From positions 186,001 through 250,000 of the forward strand of contig JASMHC010000009.1 in the NCBI GenBank assembly GCA_030750975.1: a DNA stretch of 64,000 nucleotides. Reading direction: 5' to 3'. Source of the DNA: Paracoccaceae bacterium. Lineage in GTDB: Bacteria > Pseudomonadota > Alphaproteobacteria > Rhodobacterales > Rhodobacteraceae. Under the pieces are notes generated by a model that was not told the origin of the DNA, did no database searches, and saw only the letters and a program-made list of their open reading frames with translations. Position numbers and translations under genes: made by a program. Position 1 is the stretch's first letter. Each line of letters starts with the position of its first letter. Shown one piece after another: positions 1-9,296 of the stretch.

Positions 1-415
1 TTTCGGGCACCGGTGCGGTATCCACAAACACCTTCACCTCGCCGCCCGCCTCGGCAATCAGCCACCGCGCCAGCCGTTTAAGCTTTTTCTTCACCACATC
101 GTGGTAATCCCGCCCCCGAGCATACACCGAAACGGCCCCGGCCTCGGGCTGGCCAACCACCGCCATCGGGTCGCAATCCGGTCCGTAATTTTCTGCCAGC
201 ATGATGACCGATCGGGCCTCGGGCCAAAGGTGATGCGGCGCACCGCGCCAATGCATCCGCTCGGCCATCCAGTCCATCTGCCCGTGAAAACCCGCATCAA
301 CGAAAGCCGCCAGCCGCTCGGGCATCTCGGGCACATCCCAGGGCCGGCAGACGCGCACAAGATCAAACCCGATCCCGTGTGCCTCATCGACCAACCGTGC
401 CTTCAAATCAGCCAA
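1..415 (-). CDS. queG: Epoxyqueuosine reductase QueG (N-terminal part, runs off the window)
   Basis: QueG is the cobalamin- and Fe-S-dependent reductase that converts epoxyqueuosine to queuosine in tRNA, the last step of queuosine synthesis in the cytoplasm. About 138 N-terminal residues are visible. They include a [10 protein letters not shown] opening, the segment [10 protein letters not shown] and the stretch [19 protein letters not shown], all typical of the family's N-terminal domain. The Fe-S cysteines lie outside the window. No in-frame ATG precedes the conserved region. I chose a TTG start because an AAAGG sits about 7 bases before it and an in-frame stop lies a little further upstream. 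A CTG two codons earlier is an alternative. The identity is secure; the start is less so. Confidence 0.88.
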   Translation of the reverse strand, partial: MADLKARLVDEAHGIGFDLVRVCRPWDVPEMPERLAAFVDAGFHGQMDWMAERMHWRGAPHHLWPEARSVIMLAENYGPDCDPMAVVGQPEAGAVSVYARGRDYHDVVKKKLKRLARWLIAEAGGEVKVFVDTAPVPE

Positions 416-512
416 GCGCAGCCTTTCATTTAGTCAACAACCGCCCCCACGGGGCAAGAGCAGCCATTCCTGTCCGCGCCACTGGCCCAAGTGACCAACA
501 GACGCCGCTTTC

Positions 513-1178
513 TCAAAAATCCAGATCCGCATAATGGCGCGGCGGCGGAAACCCTGAAACATGATCAGCCAGCAGTGACCGGAAGGCGGGCCGCGATTTT
601 ATCTTGGCGTACCAGTCCTTGACCGCCGCCGAGCGGTTCCAGTCGACATCCGAGATATAGTCCAACGCCGATAAATGCGCAGCGGCTGTGAAATCCGCCA
701 ATGTCATCTGGTCCCCGGCCAGCCAACTGCGGTTTTCCAGCAGGAAGGTCATGTAATCGAGGTGGAACTTGATGTGCTTGCCACCCGCCTTGATGTTCTG
801 ACTGTCGGGATAGCCTTTTCCCATCGTTTTCTTGACCACCCGCTCGTACAGCAGGTTCTCGGTCACTTCGCGATGGAATTTATCGTCAAACCAGCCCACC
901 AACCGCCGCACTTCGAACCTCCGTTCAGCCGTGCGCGGCAAAAGCGCCGGTTCGGGGTGGATGTCCTCAAGATATTCGCAGATCGCCGCCGAATCCGAAA
1001 ACGTCTTGCTGCCCATTTTCAGAACCGGCACCTTGCCCGCCGGATTGCGGCGCAGGAAATCGGCGTCTTTCAACCAATAGCGTTCCTCGACCAATTCAAC
1101 TTCGATCTTCTTTTCGGCCAGAACCAACCGGACCTTTCGACAAAAAGGAGATAAAGGCATATGGAAAAGACGGTTCAT
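513..1178 (-). CDS. Glutathione S-transferase family protein
   Basis: This is a cytosolic glutathione transferase of about 221 residues. The N-terminal thioredoxin-like domain opens with a beta strand and PLSPFCRKVRLVLAEKK, with a Cys at the usual active-site position. It continues to NPAGKVPVL, with the cis-proline of the glutathione site, and FSDSAAICEYLE, the glutathione gamma-glutamyl contact. An all-helical C-terminal domain follows, containing the N-capping-type sequence MTLADFTAAAHLS. The substrate cannot be told from the sequence. I used ATG at 1178; a TTG two codons upstream is also in frame. It lies between queG and mtgA on the same strand without overlap and probably has its own transcript. 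Confidence 0.93.
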   Translation of the reverse strand: MNRLFHMPLSPFCRKVRLVLAEKKIEVELVEERYWLKDADFLRRNPAGKVPVLKMGSKTFSDSAAICEYLEDIHPEPALLPRTAERRFEVRRLVGWFDDKFHREVTENLLYERVVKKTMGKGYPDSQNIKAGGKHIKFHLDYMTFLLENRSWLAGDQMTLADFTAAAHLSALDYISDVDWNRSAAVKDWYAKIKSRPAFRSLLADHVSGFPPPRHYADLDF

Positions 1179-1231
1179 GGCCAACCCGGTTTACTGATCT
1201 GTTTCACCAATGCACCGCGACGCGGCGATAA

Positions 1232-1951
1232 TCAATCCTCGAAACAGGCTGCGCGCCCACTTGCTTCCAGACTGGCCGCCCCGATTGAGATATCCGTGGC
1301 CCGGTCTTTCAGAAACTGCGTCGGCGCGGCGGCCGAACGCGCCTTGGGATTTGGCAAAACCGCCGCCAGCAAGGCCCCTTGCGCCAATGTCAACCGGGCG
1401 GCGCTGGTGCCGAAATTCTTCCTTGCCGCTGCTTCGATGCCAAACACACCCTCACCGAATTCCGCCACGTTCAGGTAAACCTCAAGGATACGGGCCTTCG
1501 GCCAAAGCAGTTCGACAAAGGGCGTGATCACCGCCTCGGCGGCTTTGCGCTCCCACCGGCTGGCTGGCCAAAGATAGACATTCTTCACCACCTGCTGCGA
1601 AATGGTCGAGGCCCCGCGCTCGGCCCCACCGGCCACGGCCTTGCGGATTTCGCCCATGTCAAAACCCCAATGCAGGCAGAAATTGGCATCCTCTGCCGCG
1701 ACAACCGCACGCGCCATGTCAGGCGACACATCGCTCAAAGCCACCCAGCTTTGGGAAATCTGCCCCAGACGGCGCTTTTCAGTAAAGGTCAGATAAGTCA
1801 GTGGAGGATCGACAAAACGATAGATCGCAACCGCCAGCACCACCACGGCCAGCAGGGCCAGCATCGCCCGCCCCAACCAGACCAAAGCGGCCCGGCGCAA
1901 CCGCACCAGCCACCCCCGTATTCCCGTCCGTTTCCGGCTTTTCTTTGCCAC
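1232..1951 (-). CDS. mtgA: Monofunctional biosynthetic peptidoglycan transglycosylase
   Basis: MtgA polymerises lipid II into glycan strands at the outer face of the inner membrane. The 239-residue protein has a basic N-terminus, one transmembrane segment (roughly residues 20-42) and a GT51 domain. The domain carries the catalytic-Glu motif VVAAEDANFCLHWGFD, the GASTISQQVVKNVYLWP motif and ARILEVYLNVAEFGEGVFGIEAAA. No transpeptidase domain follows, which separates it from class A PBPs. GTG at 1951 was chosen because AGAGGTGG lies just upstream and the predicted protein starts with a normal signal-anchor. The longer open frame reads into a hairpin element and was not used. Confidence 0.94.
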   Translation of the reverse strand: MAKKSRKRTGIRGWLVRLRRAALVWLGRAMLALLAVVVLAVAIYRFVDPPLTYLTFTEKRRLGQISQSWVALSDVSPDMARAVVAAEDANFCLHWGFDMGEIRKAVAGGAERGASTISQQVVKNVYLWPASRWERKAAEAVITPFVELLWPKARILEVYLNVAEFGEGVFGIEAAARKNFGTSAARLTLAQGALLAAVLPNPKARSAAAPTQFLKDRATDISIGAASLEASGRAACFED

Positions 1952-2004
1952 TGCCCACCTCTTTGCCGCCAAACTACCACGACCGCGAACCCGAATGCCA
2001 ACCC

Positions 2005-2058
2005 CCAATATCTTTTGTCCGAAAATATCCCGGGGAGCGCGAGGGGCTGGCCCCTCGC
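2005..2058 (-). repeat. Hairpin plus GGATATTT/GACAAAAGA dispersed element, copy A
   Basis: Read on the minus strand, a perfect 8-bp stem (GCGAGGGG, loop CTGG, CCCCTCGC) is followed by GGGATATTTTCGGACAAAAGA. It ends about 55 bases before the mtgA GTG. Two related elements occur at 40161-40215 and 59800-59855. All three have the hairpin first and the A/T-rich tail towards the gene that follows. Function is inferred only; a terminator with an anti-readthrough or promoter role for the next gene is possible. Confidence 0.6.
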
Positions 2059-2089
2059 ACAGCGCGACGGACCGCAGGTCCGGCGCAAT

Positions 2090-2120
2090 AAAAAAGGGCG
2101 CCACGTTGCCCGCAGCACCC
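2090..2120 (-). terminator. Rho-independent terminator after gltB
   Basis: On the minus strand, shortly after the gltB stop, GGGTGC pairs with GCGCCC around a GC-rich loop (one G-U pair) and is followed directly by TTTTTT. This ends the gltD-gltB transcript before mtgA. Confidence 0.75.
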
Positions 2121-2143
2121 TTCATAAACCCGCTCTTGCCGAA

Positions 2144-5100
2144 TTACTCGGCCGGGATCGCCCTTGGTTCTACCCCCAGCGGATGCACCAGCTTGTCCAG
2201 CATCTCTTTTGGGCAGACCTGAAGGAAATTGCCTTTTTCCAGGTCCCAATGTTGCAGGATATCGGCCGCTTTCCGGCTATAGGTCTCGTCCGCGTGGCTT
2301 TGGATCAGCCCTTTCAACTCGGCCTCGTAATGCTCGGTCGATACCGCGCATGTCACCAGCGATTCCGGGTTGATCAGCTTCAGGGCCTCGCCGTCAGGAT
2401 CATAGAGATAGGCCATCCCCCCGGTCATGCCCGCGCCGAAATTCGATCCGATCGAGCCAAGGATCACCGCGATCCCGCCGGTCATATATTCGCAGCCGTT
2501 CGAACCACAGCCCTCGATCACCACTTTCGCGCCCGAGTTGCGCACCGCGAAACGCTCGCCTGCGCGGCCTGCGGCGAAAAGATACCCGTCGGTCGCGCCA
2601 TACAGCACCGTGTTGCCGATGATAGTGTTCTCCGAGGCATTCAGCGGCGACGCCATAGGTTTGCGCACGGTGATCATGCCGCCGGAAAGACCCTTGCCGA
2701 CATAGTCGTTCGCATCGCCCGACACTTCGATCTTCAAGCCCGGCGCCGCGAAGGCCCCCAGCGACTGACCCGCCGATCCGGTCAGCTTCACCGTCAGGTG
2801 ATCCGGCTGCAACGCATTGCGCATGCCGAAATTCCGCACAATATGGCTCGAGGTCCGCGTCCCCACCGTCCGGTCGGTGTTCTGCACCGCGTAAGACAGC
2901 TGCATTTTCTCGCCGTCCTCAAGAAAGCGCGCCGCGTCCCGGACAATCTCGGCATCCAGCGTGTCCGGCACCGCGTTGCGGGGCTTGTTCACATCATAGG
3001 TGATCTTGTCCGCGCCATCGACCGTGATCAGCATCGGGTTCAGGTCCAGATCGTCCAGATGCGCCGAGCCTCGGCTGACCTGAGACAGCAAATCGGCCCG
3101 GCCGATCACCTCGTCCAGCGACCGTGCACCGATGCTGGCCAGAACCTCGCGCACTTCCTGAGCATAGAAGGTGATCAGATTGACAACCTTGTCCGCATTG
3201 CCGGTGAACTTGCCGCGCAGCGCCTCGTCCTGCGTACAAACGCCGACCGGGCAGGTGTTCGATTGGCACTGGCGCACCATGATACAGCCCATCGCGATCA
3301 GCGCGGCGGTGCCGATGCCGTACTCCTCGGCCCCCATCATCGCGGCCATCACGATGTCACGACCGGTCCGCAAACCGCCATCGGTCCGCAAGGTCACACG
3401 CCCGCGCAGCTTGTTCATCGCCAGCACCTGATGCGCCTCGGTCAGGCCCATCTCCCACGGCAGACCGGCGAACTTGATCGAGGTGGCAGGCGAAGCACCG
3501 GTGCCACCGTTGTGTCCCGAAATCAGGATCACATCCGCCTCGGCCTTGGCCACACCCGCTGCAATCGTACCAACTCCACTTGAGGCCACCAGCTTGACCG
3601 TCACCTTGCAGCGCGGGTTGATCTGCTTGAGGTCATAGATCAGCTGCGCAAGGTCTTCGATCGAATAGATGTCGTGATGCGGCGGAGGCGAAATCAGCGT
3701 CACCCCCTTGGTCGAATGCCGCAGACGCGCGATCAGGTCGGTCACTTTCATGCCCGGCAGCTGACCGCCTTCACCCGGCTTGGCACCCTGGGCCACCTTG
3801 ATCTCAAGCTCTTCGCACTGGTTCAGATACTCAGCCGTCACCCCGAAACGCCCAGACGCCACCTGCTTGATCTTCGCCGACGGATTATCGCCGTTCGGTT
3901 CGGGGACAAAATGCGCCGGATCTTCGCCGCCTTCACCGCTGTCCGACTTCGCGCCAATCCGGTTCATCGCCACGTTCAGCGTCTTATGCGCCTCGGGCGA
4001 CAGCGCCCCCAGCGACATGCCCGGGGTGACAAAGCGCTTGCGGATCGAGGTGATCGATTCCACCTCTTCGATCCGCACAGGCTCACCCAGCGGCTTGAAA
4101 TCCATCAGGTCCCGCAAATGGATCGGCGGGTTCGACCGCATCTTGGCCGAATACTGCTTCCACATCTCATAGCTTGACCGGTCACAGGCCGATTGCATCA
4201 TATGCATGGCTTGCGCGGTCCAGGCATGGGTCTCGCCGGTTTTGCGCGACTTGTAAAAGCCGCCCACCGGCAGCACATCCGCGCCGCCCTTCCAGCCCTT
4301 GGCGTGAACCTGTTCCACCTTGCGCTGGATACCGGTCACACCGATCCCCGAAATGCGGCTGATCATGCCGGGGAAATATTCCGCGACCATCGCGCGGCTC
4401 AGCCCCACGGCTTCAAAGTTCAGACCACCACGGTACGACGAAATCACCGAGATCCCCATCTTCGCCATGATCTTCAGCAAGCCCTGATCCACCGCTTCGC
4501 GATAGCGTGCGACATTTTCGGTCAGGGTGCCGTCCAGCAATCCGCGCCCGATGCGATCCGCAATCGAATCCTCGGCCAGATAGGCGTTCACCACGGTCGC
4601 GCCCGCGCCGATCAGAACCGCGAAATAATGTGGATCAACGCATTCCGCCGACCGCACATTCAACGACGTAAAGGTGCGCAATCCCTTGCGGGTCAGCCAG
4701 CTATGCACCGCCGAGGTTGCAAGGATCATCGGCATCGCAACCTTGTCTTCCCCCTGATGCTGATCGGTCAGAACCAGATGCCCCGCCCCCGAGCGCACAG
4801 CGTCTTCGGCTTCGGCCCGGATACGTTCCAGGGCCGAATTCAGCCCCCCTGCCGTGCCGTCGGCCGGAAAGGTACAGTCGATCTCGGTGACTTTCGCATT
4901 GAAGCTTTCAACCAGCGTGTCCCACTGGGCATTGCCGACAAACGGGCTTTCCAGCACCACGATTTCGGTCTGCGAGCTGCTTTCGTCCAACACGTTCTTC
5001 AGGTTGCCAAACCGCGTTTTCAGGCTCATCACGCGGTATTCGCGCAGGCTGTCAATCGGCGGGTTGGTGACTTGCGAAAAGTTCTGGCGGAAGAAATGGC

Positions 5101-6682
5101 TTAGCGGGCGATAGGTTTTCGACAAAACCGCGCTTGGCGTGTCATCCCCCATCGAGGCCAGGGCCTCTTTGCCATCCTCGCACATCGGCGACAGGATATG
5201 TTCCAGTTCTTCCACGGAATAACCGGCTGCGATCTGGCGTTTGCGCAATTCCGCCCCTTCAAACAGCGGGGCCTCGGTCACACCGGCCAGCTTGCCGTCA
5301 AGCTCGGAAATCTTGGAAACCCACTCCCCGAAGGGTTGGCTCGCGGCCAGCTTGTCCTTGATCTCGGTGTCGTGGAACAATTTGCCTTCCTGCATGTCCA
5401 CGGCCAGCAACTGGCCCGGACCAAGCGCGCCTTTTTCCACAACGCTGGTTTCATCGATTGCAACCATGCCCGCCTCGGACCCGGCAATCAGCAACCCGTC
5501 GCCGGTCACGACATAGCGCATCGGGCGCAGGCCATTGCGGTCCAGACCAGCACAAACCCAGCGGCCATCGGTCATCGCCAGCGCGGCAGGGCCGTCCCAC
5601 GGCTCCATCACGCTGTTGCAATAGGAATACATGTCTTTCCATGCCTGAGGCAGGTCCACCGCCTGTTTCGACCAGCTTTCCGGCACCAGCATGGTTTTGG
5701 CCATCGGCGCCGAGCGGCCCGCGCGAACCATCACTTCGAACACCGAATCCAGCGCCGCGGAATCCGACGATCCGCCCGCGATGATCGGCTTGATATCCTC
5801 GGCATAATCCCCGAACGAGGCGCTGGCCATGCGGATTTCGTGGCTTTTCATCCAGTTGGTGTTGCCTTTCAGCGTGTTGATTTCGCCGTTATGGGCGAGC
5901 ATGCGGAAAGGCTGTGCCAGCCACCATTGGGGGAAAGTGTTGGTCGAATAGCGCTGGTGATAAAGCGCAAAGGCGCTTTCGAACCGGTCGTCCATCAGGT
6001 CGGGGTAGAAAACCGCGACCTGCTCGGCCAGCATCATGCCTTTATAGATGATCGACCGGCAGGACAGCGAAGCGAGGTAAAGCTCGCTTATGCCAGCCGC
6101 GGTGGCCGCTTTTTCGATCCGGCGACGGATCACGTAAAGTTCGCGCTCAAAGGTCTCTTCATCCACACCCTTGCTGTTCGAGATCAGGATTTGCTCGATC
6201 TCGGGGCGGGTTGCGTTGGCCTTTTCACCCAGACAGGTCACATCCACCGGCACATGCCGCCAGCCATAGATGTAATAACCCATGCGCAGCACTTCGGTTT
6301 CAACAATGGTCCGGCAGGTTTCCTGAGCGCCGAAATCGGTGCGCGGCAGAAAGACCTGACCGACGGCCATCAGCTCGTCCAGTTTCGGCTCGTGGCCGGT
6401 GCGGCGGATTTGATCATAGAAGAACGGGGCAGGTATCTGCACATGAATGCCCGCGCCGTCGCCTGTTTTACCGTCCGCATCCACCGCGCCCCGGTGCCAG
6501 ATCGCTTTCAACGCCTCGATACCGGCCTCGACCACCTTGCGCGATTTCTTGCCGTCGATGGACACCACCAGACCCACACCGCAGGACGAGTGCTCCTCTT
6601 CGGCCGCGTACATGCCGTTTTCTGACATCCACGCGCGTTTGGCCGCTTCGTGCTTGGCCCATTCCACATCATACTTGGTCAT
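2144..6682 (-). CDS. gltB: Glutamate synthase [NADPH] large chain
   Basis: GltB makes two glutamates from glutamine and 2-oxoglutarate, using electrons passed from GltD. The 1512 residues match the normal bacterial length. The class II amidotransferase domain begins at Cys34 in HSSCGVGLV, after a short propeptide that is normally removed. A central domain is followed by the FMN/synthase domain with the loop GEGGEDPAHF and the 3Fe-4S cluster motif CIMVRQCQSNTCPVGVC. The C-terminal GXGXG beta-helix domain contains GSNGCEYMTGG. The ATG has a good AAGGAAAGG ahead of it. It lies downstream of gltD with a 142-base gap that contains a stem-loop, and an inverted repeat sits just upstream. The adjacent GltD makes it the NADPH-type rather than the ferredoxin-type enzyme. 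Confidence 0.98.
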   Translation of the reverse strand: MTKYDVEWAKHEAAKRAWMSENGMYAAEEEHSSCGVGLVVSIDGKKSRKVVEAGIEALKAIWHRGAVDADGKTGDGAGIHVQIPAPFFYDQIRRTGHEPKLDELMAVGQVFLPRTDFGAQETCRTIVETEVLRMGYYIYGWRHVPVDVTCLGEKANATRPEIEQILISNSKGVDEETFERELYVIRRRIEKAATAAGISELYLASLSCRSIIYKGMMLAEQVAVFYPDLMDDRFESAFALYHQRYSTNTFPQWWLAQPFRMLAHNGEINTLKGNTNWMKSHEIRMASASFGDYAEDIKPIIAGGSSDSAALDSVFEVMVRAGRSAPMAKTMLVPESWSKQAVDLPQAWKDMYSYCNSVMEPWDGPAALAMTDGRWVCAGLDRNGLRPMRYVVTGDGLLIAGSEAGMVAIDETSVVEKGALGPGQLLAVDMQEGKLFHDTEIKDKLAASQPFGEWVSKISELDGKLAGVTEAPLFEGAELRKRQIAAGYSVEELEHILSPMCEDGKEALASMGDDTPSAVLSKTYRPLSHFFRQNFSQVTNPPIDSLREYRVMSLKTRFGNLKNVLDESSSQTEIVVLESPFVGNAQWDTLVESFNAKVTEIDCTFPADGTAGGLNSALERIRAEAEDAVRSGAGHLVLTDQHQGEDKVAMPMILATSAVHSWLTRKGLRTFTSLNVRSAECVDPHYFAVLIGAGATVVNAYLAEDSIADRIGRGLLDGTLTENVARYREAVDQGLLKIMAKMGISVISSYRGGLNFEAVGLSRAMVAEYFPGMISRISGIGVTGIQRKVEQVHAKGWKGGADVLPVGGFYKSRKTGETHAWTAQAMHMMQSACDRSSYEMWKQYSAKMRSNPPIHLRDLMDFKPLGEPVRIEEVESITSIRKRFVTPGMSLGALSPEAHKTLNVAMNRIGAKSDSGEGGEDPAHFVPEPNGDNPSAKIKQVASGRFGVTAEYLNQCEELEIKVAQGAKPGEGGQLPGMKVTDLIARLRHSTKGVTLISPPPHHDIYSIEDLAQLIYDLKQINPRCKVTVKLVASSGVGTIAAGVAKAEADVILISGHNGGTGASPATSIKFAGLPWEMGLTEAHQVLAMNKLRGRVTLRTDGGLRTGRDIVMAAMMGAEEYGIGTAALIAMGCIMVRQCQSNTCPVGVCTQDEALRGKFTGNADKVVNLITFYAQEVREVLASIGARSLDEVIGRADLLSQVSRGSAHLDDLDLNPMLITVDGADKITYDVNKPRNAVPDTLDAEIVRDAARFLEDGEKMQLSYAVQNTDRTVGTRTSSHIVRNFGMRNALQPDHLTVKLTGSAGQSLGAFAAPGLKIEVSGDANDYVGKGLSGGMITVRKPMASPLNASENTIIGNTVLYGATDGYLFAAGRAGERFAVRNSGAKVVIEGCGSNGCEYMTGGIAVILGSIGSNFGAGMTGGMAYLYDPDGEALKLINPESLVTCAVSTEHYEAELKGLIQSHADETYSRKAADILQHWDLEKGNFLQVCPKEMLDKLVHPLGVEPRAIPAE

Positions 6683-6710
6683 CTTAGTAACCTTTCCTTA
6701 ACCGGATGGG

Positions 6711-6728
6711 TTAGGTTTGCTGTCCTAA
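6711..6728. promoter_or_regulatory. Inverted repeat upstream of gltB (TTAGG-N8-CCTAA)
   Basis: Perfect 5-bp arms TTAGG and CCTAA lie about 30 bases upstream of the gltB ATG. The flanking octamer TTTAGGAC (minus strand, 6722-6729) recurs upstream of gltD at 8400-8407. This suggests a shared regulator site for the two glutamate synthase genes. The regulator is not identified. Confidence 0.4.
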
Positions 6729-6775
6729 ATCCCGTCCTTCATGTCTGTTGTCCGGCCCGTATCAGGGCAGGGGGG

Positions 6776-6802
6776 CATTTGTAGTGTTTCGCTGTACAAA
6801 TG
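6776..6802 (-). other. Stem-loop in the gltD-gltB gap
   Basis: CATTTGTA and TACAAATG form a perfect 8-bp stem around an 11-base loop between the gltD stop and the gltB start. It has no U-tract. It could limit 3' decay of gltD mRNA or be a protein-binding palindrome. Confidence 0.45.
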
Positions 6803-6824
6803 CGGCAAATGTCATCAAACGCGC

Positions 6825-8261
6825 CTATTCCGCCGCTACTCCGGCGGCGGCGTTCAGGTCTTCAAGAACCGCATCGGCGCAGTCCCGCCCGTCCTTGATC
6901 GCCCACACCACCAACGAGGCCCCGCGCACGATGTCTCCGACGGCGTAAACACCGTCTAAGGTGCTGCGTCCGCTGATAAATTCGGTTTTCACCGTGCCCC
7001 AGCGGGTCATCTCCAGATCCTCGGTGCCCCATTGTCCGGCCAGATCTTCCGGCTCAAATCCAAGCGCTTTCACCACCAGATCCGCAGGCTCGACATAATC
7101 GGCCCCTTCGATCACTTCCGGCGTCTGACGCCCCGACGCATCCGGTTGGCCAAGGCGCATTTTCTGCACCATGACACCGGTTACTTTATCGTCGCCGGTA
7201 AAGCCTTTCGGGGCGCTAAGCCATTCAAATATAACGCCTTCTTCCTCGGCATTCTGGGTCTCGCGCTGCGATCCGGGCATGTTCGCACGGTCGCGGCGAT
7301 ACAAGCATTTCACGCTTTCGGCCCCCTGACGGATGGCCGTGCGCACACAATCCATCGCGGTGTCTCCGCCACCGATCACAACAACCTTTTTGCCCGCGGC
7401 ATTCAGCGTTCCGTTTTCAAATTCCTCAACGCTGTCACCAAAGCTCAGACGGTTCGAACAGGTCAGATAGTCAATCGCTTTCACGATCCCCTTCGCCCCA
7501 GCGCCCGGCCCGCCAAGGTCGCGTGATTTGTAAACACCGGTGGCGATGATCACGGCCGTATGCTTGGCCCGCAGATCCTCGAACGAGATATCAGTGCCGA
7601 CATTGCAGTTCATCTCAAATTCAACGCCGGACTTTTTCAACAGGTCCACTCGGCGCATAACCACTTCTTTTTCCAGCTTAAATCCGGGGATGCCATAGGT
7701 CAGCAAACCGCCTGCGCGGTCGTGTCGATCATAAATCGTCACCTGAACGCCCGCCGCGCGAAGACGCTCGGCCGCGGCCAGGCCGCCCGGTCCGGCACCG
7801 ATGATGCCGACGCTTTCACCACGCTCAGCAGCGGGCGAGACCGGCTGCACCCAGCCGTTTTCCCAGGCCGTATCGGTGATGTATTTCTCGACCGAGCCGA
7901 TGGTCACGGTGCCGTGGCCCGACTGTTCAATCACGCAATTGCCTTCGCACAGACGGTCCTGCGGGCAGATGCGGCCACAGATTTCGGGGAATGTGTTGGT
8001 GGCCTGCGAGGTGCGATAAGCCTCTTCCAGACGGCCGGTCGCGGTCAGCATCAACCAATCGGGAATGTTGTTATGCAGCGGGCAATGCGCCTGACAATAA
8101 GGCACGCCGCACTGGCTGCACCGGCTGGCCTGCTCTTTGGCTTTCTCGGCGGCAAACTCGGTATAAATCTCGTTAAAATCGGTCTTACGATCCTCCGATC
8201 CACGCTTCACCGGCATCTGCCGGTCAATCTGGACGAATTTCAGCATAGGTTGCTTGGCCAC
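6825..8261 (-). CDS. gltD: Glutamate synthase [NADPH] small chain
   Basis: GltD oxidises NADPH and passes electrons through FAD and Fe-S clusters to GltB. The 478 residues show the N-terminal cluster motif CSQCGVPYCQAHCPLHNNIPDWL and a second set, CGRICPQDRLCEGNC. The FAD Rossmann motif is GAGPGGLAAAERLRAAGV and the NADPH site is VIGGGDTAMDCVRTA. GTG at 8261 is preferred because AGAGGGA lies 6-7 bases upstream; the longer ATG frame has no such site. It is the promoter-proximal gene of a gltD-gltB pair, the reverse of the order in many proteobacteria. Confidence 0.97.
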   Translation of the reverse strand: MAKQPMLKFVQIDRQMPVKRGSEDRKTDFNEIYTEFAAEKAKEQASRCSQCGVPYCQAHCPLHNNIPDWLMLTATGRLEEAYRTSQATNTFPEICGRICPQDRLCEGNCVIEQSGHGTVTIGSVEKYITDTAWENGWVQPVSPAAERGESVGIIGAGPGGLAAAERLRAAGVQVTIYDRHDRAGGLLTYGIPGFKLEKEVVMRRVDLLKKSGVEFEMNCNVGTDISFEDLRAKHTAVIIATGVYKSRDLGGPGAGAKGIVKAIDYLTCSNRLSFGDSVEEFENGTLNAAGKKVVVIGGGDTAMDCVRTAIRQGAESVKCLYRRDRANMPGSQRETQNAEEEGVIFEWLSAPKGFTGDDKVTGVMVQKMRLGQPDASGRQTPEVIEGADYVEPADLVVKALGFEPEDLAGQWGTEDLEMTRWGTVKTEFISGRSTLDGVYAVGDIVRGASLVVWAIKDGRDCADAVLEDLNAAAGVAAE

Positions 8262-8295
8262 TGGGAATCCCTCTGCTACCGCTTTCAAAATGAAA

Positions 8296-8422
8296 TAGGT
8301 CCATAAAACATGGCTTGAAAAATTAAAAGTAATAAATACTGACCTAAAATACGGGTTTTTGGCGGAATTATCAGGGTTTTGAGAGGTAAGCGGTGCAAAT
8401 TTAGGACCAAATCGGACCTAAA
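8296..8422. promoter_or_regulatory. Repeated TAGGNCC half-sites between gltD and uppP
   Basis: Within this AT-rich divergent promoter region, TAGGTCC (8296), GACCTAAA (8341), TTTAGGACC (8400) and GGACCTAAA (8414) form two inverted pairs. The second pair is an almost perfect palindrome of 9-bp arms with one mismatch. The arrangement looks like two operators controlling gltD, uppP or both. The TTTAGGAC core is shared with the gltB upstream region. Confidence 0.45.
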
Positions 8423-8488
8423 TACGTTCTTTTCTATTTCTTACAATGGGTTATACCGTTGGCATTCTACGAGGCGAAAGTAGCATTC

Positions 8489-9292
8489 ATGCCAGTATTT
8501 CAGTTGATTATTATTGCGGTTGTTCAGGGTATTACCGAATTCCTGCCGATTTCATCGTCAGGGCACCTGATTCTGCTGCCGAATCTTTCCGGCATGGAGG
8601 ATCAGGGGCAGGTCATCGATGTTGCCGTTCACGTTGGCACCCTGTTCGCTGTTTGCCTCTATTTCCGTGCAGAAGTTGCCTTGGGGATACGTGGTCTGGG
8701 GCATTTGCTGACGGGTCAGACCAAGACACCGGCCGCCCGATTGGCGCTGTTGCTTATCATTTCGACCATACCCGTCGTTCTTGCCGGTCTGGTGCTTTCA
8801 GTGACCGGGCTGGACGAGCAATTGCGCTCGGTCGCGGTGATCGGCTGGGCGATGCTGGTGTTTGGCATCGTGTTGTACTGGTTTGACCGAACAGGCGCCG
8901 AGCTGCGCGAGTTTAATGACTGGTCGCTGAAACATGCCGTTATCATGGGGTTGTGGCAGGTTCTGGCATTGATCCCGGGCACATCGCGGTCGGGCATCAC
9001 CATTACAGGTGCCCGGTCATTGGGCTATGGCCGGGAAGACGCCGCGCGGATCGCCATGCTGATGTCCATTCCAACCATCATCGCCTCGGGCACATTGTTG
9101 TCGATCGAGGTTATCGCAACGGCTGACATGCAGGCGGCGAAAGACGGAGCGATTGCGGCGGTCTTTTCCTTCGTGGCCGCGTTGGGGGCCTTGACGCTGA
9201 TGATGCGATTGTTGAAATCGGTCAGCTACACACCCTATGTGGTTTACAGGGTGATCCTTGGGCTGGCCCTGTTGTGGATCGCGTATCGCTGA
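8489..9292 (+). CDS. uppP: Undecaprenyl-diphosphatase
   Basis: UppP (BacA) dephosphorylates undecaprenyl pyrophosphate to recycle the lipid carrier for cell-wall synthesis, in the inner membrane. The 267-residue polytopic protein has the first signature GITEFLPISSSGHL (catalytic Glu and Ser region) near its N-terminus and the second signature PGTSRSGITI near residue 165. About eight hydrophobic segments are visible. ATG at 8489 gives the family's normal start MPVFQLIIIAVVQGITEF; the longer TTG frame adds ten unconserved residues. It is transcribed away from gltD and converges on the next gene, with only 4 bases between the stops. Confidence 0.97.
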   Translation: MPVFQLIIIAVVQGITEFLPISSSGHLILLPNLSGMEDQGQVIDVAVHVGTLFAVCLYFRAEVALGIRGLGHLLTGQTKTPAARLALLLIISTIPVVLAGLVLSVTGLDEQLRSVAVIGWAMLVFGIVLYWFDRTGAELREFNDWSLKHAVIMGLWQVLALIPGTSRSGITITGARSLGYGREDAARIAMLMSIPTIIASGTLLSIEVIATADMQAAKDGAIAAVFSFVAALGALTLMMRLLKSVSYTPYVVYRVILGLALLWIAYR

Positions 9293-9296
9293 GAAC

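Noticed and set aside
1379-3583. Very long open frame antisense to gltB (and others antisense to gltB at 4193-5104 and 5198-6625)
   Set aside because: They mirror a well-conserved gene. Their translations are His/Arg/Gln-rich with no domain, and they follow from GC-rich codon use on the opposite strand.
2144-6682. Ferredoxin-dependent glutamate synthase
   Set aside because: A complete NADPH-type small subunit gene (gltD) lies directly upstream.
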